This document shows, one piece after another, positions 58,297-64,000 of a DNA stretch of 64,000 bases; position 1 is the first letter of the stretch, and every line of letters starts with the position of its first letter. The notes beneath the pieces were generated by a model that searched no databases, was not told where the DNA came from, and worked only from the letters and a program-made list of their open reading frames with translations. A program made the translations under genes and the position numbers. The DNA lies in assembly GCF_017652985.1 (NCBI RefSeq), contig NZ_JAGGDJ010000025.1:1-64000 (forward strand). Reading direction: 5' to 3'. The DNA is from Paenibacillus artemisiicola. Lineage in GTDB: Bacteria > Bacillota > Bacilli > Paenibacillales > Paenibacillaceae.

Positions 58297-59154
58297 ATGC
58301 ATACAAACGGTCAAAAGGTATGGTTCATTACGGGCGCGGCGCGGGGCTTCGGGTTCGAGATCGCGAAAACGGTGCTTGCGTCGGGCGACAAGGTCGTCGC
58401 GACGGTGCGCAGCCAGCCGGAGAAGCTCGCCGCCCGGCTGAATCATCCGGACAACCTGTTCGTCACCCAGCTCGACATCACCGACGAAGATCAGGCGCGC
58501 AAAGCGGCAGGCGAGGCCGTGGCGCATTTCGGCCGCATCGACGTGCTCGTCAATAACGCCGGCTCCGGCTTGCTGAGCGCCGTGGAGGAAGCGACGGCGA
58601 ACGAAGTGCGGCGGAATTTCGAAATCAACGTCTTCGGCGTCCTGAACGTCATTCGGGCCGTGCTGCCCTATATGCGCGAACGCCGTTCGGGCCATGTCAT
58701 CAACATCTCGTCCGTCGGCGGGCTCGGCGGCTATATCGGCTGGGGCGTCTACGGCGCGGCCAAATTCGCGGTGGAAGGCTTGACGGAAGCAATGGCGCTC
58801 GAATTGGCGCCGCTCGGCATCCATGCGACGGTCGTCGCGCCGGGCTTCTTCCGGACGGACTTCCTCGACGCCTCGTCCCTGAGCCGCTCCGAGCGCGTCA
58901 TCGACGATTACGGCGCCACGGTCGGCGAGATGCGCAGCTTCGCCACGCAGGCGAACCATCAGCAGCCGGGCGACCCGGCCAAGCTCGGCCAAGCCTTCGT
59001 CCGTCTGGCGAACGCCGAGAAGCCGCCCGTCCACCTGCTGCTCGGGAACGACACGCTGGCCCGGTACCGCGAGAAAACCGCGTCGCTCGAGACGGATATC
59101 CGGGAATGGCAGGACGTCGTAACGTCGACCGACCACGACGACGCGCGGGCGTAA
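58297..59154 (+). CDS. short-chain dehydrogenase/reductase
   Basis: 285 residues of the classical SDR fold: cofactor motif TGAARGFGFEIAK (about 12-24), NNAGSGLLSA (about 87), catalytic Ser in ISSVGGLGGY and YGAAKFAVEGL (Tyr/Lys, about 150-160). Similar proteins are often annotated as oxidoreductases linked to AraC regulators. RBS GGAGGAGAG. Substrate unknown. Confidence 0.92.
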   Translation: MHTNGQKVWFITGAARGFGFEIAKTVLASGDKVVATVRSQPEKLAARLNHPDNLFVTQLDITDEDQARKAAGEAVAHFGRIDVLVNNAGSGLLSAVEEATANEVRRNFEINVFGVLNVIRAVLPYMRERRSGHVINISSVGGLGGYIGWGVYGAAKFAVEGLTEAMALELAPLGIHATVVAPGFFRTDFLDASSLSRSERVIDDYGATVGEMRSFATQANHQQPGDPAKLGQAFVRLANAEKPPVHLLLGNDTLARYREKTASLETDIREWQDVVTSTDHDDARA

Positions 59155-59245
59155 CGGAAACGCGGCCGAGGCGTGCTGAAGCTAGTGTGCCTCGGAGCGA
59201 ACGATTCCATCAGCGAGGACCGGATGCAAACGAGACGACAGCACC

Positions 59246-59278
59246 GACCCGAGGCCGCGACGGCCTCGGGTCTTTTTT
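59246..59278 (+). terminator. terminator after the SDR gene
   Basis: GACCCGAGGCCG-CGA-CGGCCTCGGGTC is a perfect 12-bp stem with a 3-nt loop followed by six T residues. Confidence 0.93.
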
Positions 59279-59359
59279 GCGGACGCGGGGGTACAACCGG
59301 CAGGAACGGCTTCGCAGGCCAAGAAGTAGGTAGGCATCGAACCGACAGGGGGAAACGGG

Positions 59360-61012
59360 ATGACGACGGAAACATTCGAAAACGGGGAGGCCGGCCGGGT
59401 CGCTTGCGATCCGCGATCGCCGTGGCAGGTGCGGGTGCTTCCCGGCGACGTGCGCCTGGCGGACGGAAGGATCGTCCGCTTCGACGAAGAGCGGACGCTC
59501 GCGATTCGTCCCGGCGGCCGGCGGGCCTACCGCAGCCAGCGGTATATCATTACGGGCGAAGGGCGGCAATCGCCCTGCTTCTGGAACGGCGAGGACATCC
59601 GCGGCAGCGGCGGCATGCCGTATCAGCGCATGGTGCCGGGCACGCTGGGCGTCTTCGACGAGACGCGGAGCGTCCGGTACGAGCCCGACGCGGATTACGT
59701 CTACGACTATTATTGGGGAACGGTCAAGCGGCATCCCGAGGGCCGGATTCGCCCGAACGAGCCGCTCCTGCTCGACTACGACGTCTGGCTGTGCCGCTAC
59801 GACGCGATCGTGCTGCGTGCGGACGGCGGGCTCGAGGTCGCCGAGGGAGAAGAAGAGGCGCCGGAATCCCGCGAGCTGCTGCTGCCGGATCCGCCCGCCG
59901 TGGAGGACGGTATCGTCCTGGCGCACGTATTCACCGGCTGGGGCGAAGCTTCGCTCCATGACGGGGCGGTCGAGGTGTCGCAGGCGGAGGGAGATCCGGC
60001 CGGCGCGCTGCCCGCGGTGACCGGGCGGTATCTGGACGCGACGCCGCGCGCGTATTGGGTCGAAGTGGTATCGCTAACGCCGGAAGACGGCACGCTCGGC
60101 ATCTCCGTGGCGGCGGAAGGAATCGACTACGGGCTCGACGTCCCGTTGACGGAAGCGACGCTTCGCTGGTCGGCGCCGATAACGGTCGATCGGGGCGCGT
60201 CCGTGCCGCTCGCGATTCCGAGCGCTTACGGCCATGCGGTCGATTGGGGGCTGTCGATCGGCTTTAATGACCTTCCTCTCGACGCAGCCTTAGTCGGCAC
60301 GCGCTTCCGAATCGCGGCCCGGCCGCATTCGGTGCTGAACCTGGCGGCGCCGTCCGCGGCGCCAAGCGTCGAAGAGGCGATTCCCGTGCTCAACCGGGAA
60401 GCGCTCGACCCCTTCCGCCGCAAGCTGGCGGAAGGGCGGCCCGCGCGCGTCGCGTTCTTCGGCGAGAGCACGACGCGTTCCGGCCATTGGCCGTACCGGC
60501 TCATGCGGGCCCTGCGGGACGCGCGGCCCGGAGCGCCGCTCTATTCCTCGAACGTCGCCGTCGGCGGCGAAAGCTCGATCCGCGGCGCGCGGCGCTACGA
60601 GCAGGACGTGCGCGGCACGGCTCCCGATCTCGTCGTGCTGGAGTACATGCTGAACGATTCCGGCGCCGGAACCGGCCGGGCGGAGCCGGCGATCCGGGAT
60701 ATTTTGACCCGGCTGCGCCGCGACGGGATTCCGTGCCTGATCGTCACGAACAACGGCATGAATCCGCTCTTCTGCGGATCCATGCGCGCCGTGGAAGCGT
60801 CGCATGCGCTTTACCGCCGGATGGCCGAGGAATTCGGCTGCGCGTTCGTCGGCGGCTTCCTTTATTTCGAGCGTTTGCACGAATTCGGCGAGTATTTTCT
60901 TACCGCGCTGAAGGGCAACATGGTCAACCATCCGTACGGCAACGTCGATCCCGACTGGGGACGTTTCGACGAGGCGCTCGGCCGCGCGGTGATCCGGGCC
61001 GTCCTGCCGTGA
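59360..61012 (+). CDS. SGNH/GDSL hydrolase with large N-terminal region
   Basis: 550 residues. The N-terminal ~345 residues look beta-rich and are unrecognised. The C-terminal part is an SGNH hydrolase: block I AFFGESTTRSGHWPYRL (Ser in GES, about 368), NVAVGGESS, VVLEYMLNDSG (block III Asn) and a His in NMVNHPYGNVDPDW near 525. Such enzymes deacylate or deacetylate polysaccharides or esters. No signal peptide is evident. It lies upstream of a GH92 gene, so a glycan-related role is plausible. RBS GGGGGAAACGGG. Confidence 0.8.
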   Translation: MTTETFENGEAGRVACDPRSPWQVRVLPGDVRLADGRIVRFDEERTLAIRPGGRRAYRSQRYIITGEGRQSPCFWNGEDIRGSGGMPYQRMVPGTLGVFDETRSVRYEPDADYVYDYYWGTVKRHPEGRIRPNEPLLLDYDVWLCRYDAIVLRADGGLEVAEGEEEAPESRELLLPDPPAVEDGIVLAHVFTGWGEASLHDGAVEVSQAEGDPAGALPAVTGRYLDATPRAYWVEVVSLTPEDGTLGISVAAEGIDYGLDVPLTEATLRWSAPITVDRGASVPLAIPSAYGHAVDWGLSIGFNDLPLDAALVGTRFRIAARPHSVLNLAAPSAAPSVEEAIPVLNREALDPFRRKLAEGRPARVAFFGESTTRSGHWPYRLMRALRDARPGAPLYSSNVAVGGESSIRGARRYEQDVRGTAPDLVVLEYMLNDSGAGTGRAEPAIRDILTRLRRDGIPCLIVTNNGMNPLFCGSMRAVEASHALYRRMAEEFGCAFVGGFLYFERLHEFGEYFLTALKGNMVNHPYGNVDPDWGRFDEALGRAVIRAVLP

Positions 61013-61407
61013 CGGGACTCGCCCGCGCCGCAGCAAGACCAAATCTCGTATTTTCACCGTCTTAGCGCCGTCTTAGCGCCGTTATCCGGCCATTTTCCCG
61101 CAACATCACGCAACCATCTCGTATCTCGCCGTCGTCCAGTCTTTCTGCAGTCATTTTGCGTCTTCCGGCCGTCTTCCTCCGTCTGTCTTGCCGCAGCCAT
61201 CCGCCGTCATCCCGCCGTCCCCAAGGCCGTCCCCGGCGCTCCCTCAGGCAGGCCTCGGGCGTTCCTTCGCGCCTCGAGCCTGCCTCCAACCCCTCGCCCG
61301 ACCGCGGGAAAAGCATAGGAATACCTCGGTTTTTTGGAGCTTTGCCGTATTCTGCCGCGAAAATCGCCTTGTTACAATGAAGGGGACATCCGAATGGAGG
61401 CGAATTC
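61013..61407. other. non-coding stretch rich in CCGTC repeats
   Basis: 395 bases without a credible gene. CCGTCTTAGCG occurs twice in tandem near 61059-61081, and CCGTC recurs many times to about 61240, giving a pyrimidine-rich plus strand. An extended -10 (TTG-TTACAAT, TACAAT at 61373-61378) lies 30 nt before the GH92 gene. Confidence 0.5.
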
Positions 61408-63549
61408 ATGTTAGCTGTAGATTACGTCAACCCCATGATCGGCACGATCGGCCACCTGCTGACGTCGACCGCGCCCGTCGTTTCGCTGCCGCACGGCATG
61501 ATGAAGCTGGCGCCGATTACGACCCCGGGCATCGCCGATAAATATTTGGCGGACCGGATATTCGGCTTCCCTGCCGGCTGCGGCTATCTGCTGCCCGTGC
61601 GCGACCTCGCGGCAGCGGAGCCGTCCGGCCGCTCGTCGCGGTACGACCATGACCTGGAAACCGCGGCCCCGTATGCCTATAAGGTGCTGCTGGAGGACGA
61701 AGACATCGAGGCGGAAATGACGGTTTCCCATCAATCCGCGCATTACCGGTTCCGCTACGCGAGCCCGCCGGAGGCGGGGCTGATCCTCGGCTATCCCGCG
61801 GGCGGCAGCTTCCAGCGGCTGTCGGACCGCGCGGTGCGCTTCGGCGGCACGGTCGCCGGCGTGCCCCACTTCACGCAGCTCGAATTCTCGCAGCCGGTAG
61901 AGCTCGTTCGGACGTGGGCGTCGGAGCGCCAGGCGGGCTGCGCGCTGCGCGCGGCGGCCGGCGCCGGCGTGCTCGAGGTTCGCGCCGGCATCTCGCACAT
62001 CGACGGGGAGCAGGCGGAACGCAACCTGCGGCGCGAGCTGGCGGGCTGCTCCTTCGAGGAGACGCGGCTGACCGCCCGGGAGACGTGGCAGCGCGCGCTC
62101 GGCCGGCTCGGGGTGACCGGCGGCACCGAGGAGCAGAAGACGATTTTCTACACGTCGCTTTACCGTTCGCTGCTGAACATGAGCAGCATCACGGAGGACG
62201 GCCGCTACTACAGCGCCTACGACGGCCGGATCCACGACGGCGAGGGCCGCGACTTCTACGTGGCGGACAACATCTGGGACACGTATCGCTGCCTGCACCC
62301 GCTTCAGCTGCTGCTCGATCCCGAACGCAAGCAGGACATGATCCAGTCCTACGTGCGCATGTACGAGCAAAGCGGCTGGCTGCCGCAGTTTCCGTTCGTG
62401 CAGGGGGACCTGCCGGTCATGACGGGCAATCATACGGCGGCGCTCATCTATGACGTCTACAACAAAGGCTACCGGAACTTCGACGCGGCCAAAGCGTTCG
62501 AGGCGATGAAGGTCAACGCGACGGAAATCACGATGCTGCCCTGGGTGCACGGCCCGCTGACGGAGCTGGACCGCGTCTATCTGGAGCAAGGCTTCTACCC
62601 CGCGCTGCGCCACGGCGAGACCGAGCGGGTGCCCGAGGTGCACGGCTTCGAGCGGCGGCAGTCCGTCGCCGTGACGCTGGAGCACGCCTACGACGACTGG
62701 TGCGTCGCGCAGATGGCGCAATCGCTCGGTCAAGAAGAGGACTACGCCGCGTTCGCGAAACGCGGACAGAACTACCGCAACGTGTACAACGAAGCGACCG
62801 GCTTCATGTCGCCGAAATCGGCCGACGGCGAGTGGGTCGAGCCGTTCGATCCGAAGTACGGGGGCGGGCTCGGCGGCCGGGATTATTTCTCGGAATGCAA
62901 CGCCTGGATCTACAGCTTCCACGTCCAGCACGACATCGAAGGCCTGATCGCGCTGATGGGCGGTCCGGAGCGATTCGAGGCGCGGCTCGACGCGCTGTTC
63001 GAGGAGCAGTACGACGGCTCCAAGTACCGGTTCCTCGGGCAGTTCCCCGACGCGACCGGCCTGATCGGCCAGTACTGCCAGGGCAACGAGCCGGCGTTCC
63101 ATATTCCCTACCTGTACAACTACACGCCTTCGCCATGGAAGACGCAGCGCCGCCTGCGGGACATCATGAAGCTGTGGTACCAGGCGACGCCGACGGGCAT
63201 CTGCGGCGACGAGGATAACGGCGCGATGTCGTCGTGGTACGTGTTCAGCGCGATGGGGCTGTACCCGATCTGTCCGGGCAAGGCGAGCTACGAGATCGGC
63301 AGCCCGCTCTTCGAGAAGACGGAGCTGGCCCTGCCCGGCGGCGGGACGTTTACGATCCGGGCGGAAGGCGTATCGGCCCGCAATAAGTACATCCAGTCCG
63401 CGGACATCGACGGCCGGCCGCTCGAGGAGCCCCGCATCCGCCACGCGGACATCGCCGCGGGCGCTGCGCTGACGCTGCGCATGGGCGAGCGCCCGAACCA
63501 AGCGTGGGGCACGGGCGTCCGTTACGCCGGCCAAACGGACAAGGCGTGA
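61408..63549 (+). CDS. GH92 family alpha-mannosidase
   Basis: 713 residues, usual GH92 length. Characteristic segments: VDYVNPMIGT at the start, DNIWDTYRCLHPLQLLLDP (about 287), FPFVQGDLPVMTGNHTAALI (about 330), YCQGNEPAFHIPYLYNY and the signature GDEDNGAMSSWYVFSAMGLY (about 600-620). GH92 enzymes are calcium-dependent exo-alpha-mannosidases. No signal peptide, so it should act in the cytoplasm on imported oligosaccharides. RBS GGAGGCG. It is followed by a two-component regulator gene. Confidence 0.92.
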   Translation: MLAVDYVNPMIGTIGHLLTSTAPVVSLPHGMMKLAPITTPGIADKYLADRIFGFPAGCGYLLPVRDLAAAEPSGRSSRYDHDLETAAPYAYKVLLEDEDIEAEMTVSHQSAHYRFRYASPPEAGLILGYPAGGSFQRLSDRAVRFGGTVAGVPHFTQLEFSQPVELVRTWASERQAGCALRAAAGAGVLEVRAGISHIDGEQAERNLRRELAGCSFEETRLTARETWQRALGRLGVTGGTEEQKTIFYTSLYRSLLNMSSITEDGRYYSAYDGRIHDGEGRDFYVADNIWDTYRCLHPLQLLLDPERKQDMIQSYVRMYEQSGWLPQFPFVQGDLPVMTGNHTAALIYDVYNKGYRNFDAAKAFEAMKVNATEITMLPWVHGPLTELDRVYLEQGFYPALRHGETERVPEVHGFERRQSVAVTLEHAYDDWCVAQMAQSLGQEEDYAAFAKRGQNYRNVYNEATGFMSPKSADGEWVEPFDPKYGGGLGGRDYFSECNAWIYSFHVQHDIEGLIALMGGPERFEARLDALFEEQYDGSKYRFLGQFPDATGLIGQYCQGNEPAFHIPYLYNYTPSPWKTQRRLRDIMKLWYQATPTGICGDEDNGAMSSWYVFSAMGLYPICPGKASYEIGSPLFEKTELALPGGGTFTIRAEGVSARNKYIQSADIDGRPLEEPRIRHADIAAGAALTLRMGERPNQAWGTGVRYAGQTDKA

Positions 63550-63582
63550 CCGTTCCATAGCTTGCTCCATGCCGGGCGCAGC

Positions 63583-63605
63583 CGGCGGCGTCGACGACGC
63601 CGCCG
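63583..63605 (+). terminator. GC-rich hairpin after the GH92 gene
   Basis: CGGCGGCGTCG-A-CGACGCCGCCG is an 11-bp perfect dyad without a T run. Confidence 0.45.
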
Positions 63606-63622
63606 ATTGGCATCCGTATGGC

Positions 63623-63636
63623 GGTAAGCGGTTACC
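63623..63636. promoter_or_regulatory. palindrome GGTAAGCGGTTACC upstream of the response regulator
   Basis: GGTAA and TTACC arms around GCGG. It matches the cre consensus at 11 of 14 positions and ends 22 nt before the next start codon. It could be a cre-like or LacI-type operator. Confidence 0.35.
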
Positions 63637-63658
63637 ATCCAAGCGGGAGGCGATCTGC

Positions 63659-64000
63659 ATGTACCGGCTGTTGATTGTTGACGACGAGAAAGTCATTCGC
63701 GACGGCTTGTCGGCCTGGGACTGGGAGCGTTACGGCATCGAGGTCGCCGGCTGCTGCGCCCACGGGCTGGAGGCGCTGCAATTCATCTCGACGAGCCCGG
63801 TCGACATCGTCATGACGGACATTCGGATGCCGTTCATGGACGGCATCGCGCTCATGGACGCGCTGAACCGGCGCTATCCGTTCATCAAGCTCATCGTTCT
63901 GTCGGGCCACGGCGATTTCGCGTATGCCCAGAAGGCAACGCAGTACGGCGCGGTCGACTATCTCCTGAAGCCGGTGCCGTTCGCGGAGCTGCCGAAGACG
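63659..64000 (+). CDS. YesN/AraC-type response regulator (partial, 5' part)
   Basis: 114 codons are in the window and the gene runs off the end. Receiver domain: LLIVDDEKVIRDGL with the acidic pair (Asp8, Asp9), phospho-acceptor Asp54 in IVMTDIRMPFMDG, then LSGHGDFAYAQKATQYGAVDYLLKP (Lys near 108). The sequence is typical of YesN-like regulators that carry an AraC DNA-binding domain at the missing C-terminus and control sugar ABC transporters. RBS GCGGGAGG before ATG 63659. Confidence 0.88.
   Translation, partial: MYRLLIVDDEKVIRDGLSAWDWERYGIEVAGCCAHGLEALQFISTSPVDIVMTDIRMPFMDGIALMDALNRRYPFIKLIVLSGHGDFAYAQKATQYGAVDYLLKPVPFAELPKT

Overview
The window is a chromosomal segment of a high-GC, endospore-forming member of the Paenibacillaceae (Paenibacillus/Cohnella-like). 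The evidence is two small acid-soluble spore protein genes (sspI, tlp), a LiaSR/PspA envelope-stress locus, an S-layer-homology anchor protein, several Gfo/Idh/MocA sugar oxidoreductases and a Bacillus-type rRNA/tRNA operon. No transposase, phage gene or CRISPR array was seen. Species cannot be fixed from the sequence alone.

Layout. 1-1.8 kb: 3' end of a 23S rRNA gene followed by 16 tRNA genes and a terminator, with no 5S gene in between. 1.9-3.2 kb: membrane M48 metalloprotease. 3.4-7.6 kb: six-gene envelope-stress operon (LiaF-like membrane protein, PspA, PspC, PspA, LiaS, LiaR) behind a sigma-W-like promoter. 7.6-13.6 kb: molybdenum-cofactor genes mobB and moeA embedded in tandem repeats, a 170-bp duplication, two unrecognised proteins and a YwmB-family protein. 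13.7-17.6 kb: zwf, a cyclase and prfC. 17.7-23.3 kb: LacI regulator with three Gfo/Idh oxidoreductases and a ThuA protein. 23.4-25.7 kb: sspI, ktrA, an rRNA methyltransferase and tlp.

25.8-34.4 kb holds the most striking pair: a secreted protein of about 2,417 residues with two GH16 beta-glucanase domains, a CBM9-like module, an internal cohesin-like domain, FIVAR repeats and a C-terminal dockerin-like domain, followed directly by a small secreted protein made of one cohesin-like domain and three SLH repeats. This looks like a two-gene, surface-anchored mini-cellulosome for beta-glucans, behind a promoter overlapped by a close match to a CcpA cre site.

34.6-43.7 kb: AraC regulator divergent from a sugar isomerase/Gfo-Idh pair, then an oxidoreductase plus sugar ABC importer operon and its LacI-type regulator. 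The palindrome ATTTGCCGCAAAT occurs at both promoters of that last unit and defines a likely regulon.

43.9-56.4 kb: an IclR repressor divergent from an all-plus-strand catabolic cluster: pxpB, pxpC, ABC ATPase, permease, binding lipoprotein, UbiD decarboxylase, pxpA, a fumarate-reductase-like flavoprotein, a lone 2Fe-2S protein, a dihydroxyphthalate-decarboxylase-like protein and an LLM monooxygenase. The combination suggests uptake and breakdown of an unidentified lactam- or N-heterocycle-type carboxylate. 56.5-64 kb: thioesterase, AraC regulator, SDR, SGNH hydrolase, GH92 mannosidase and the start of a YesN-type response regulator that runs off the end.
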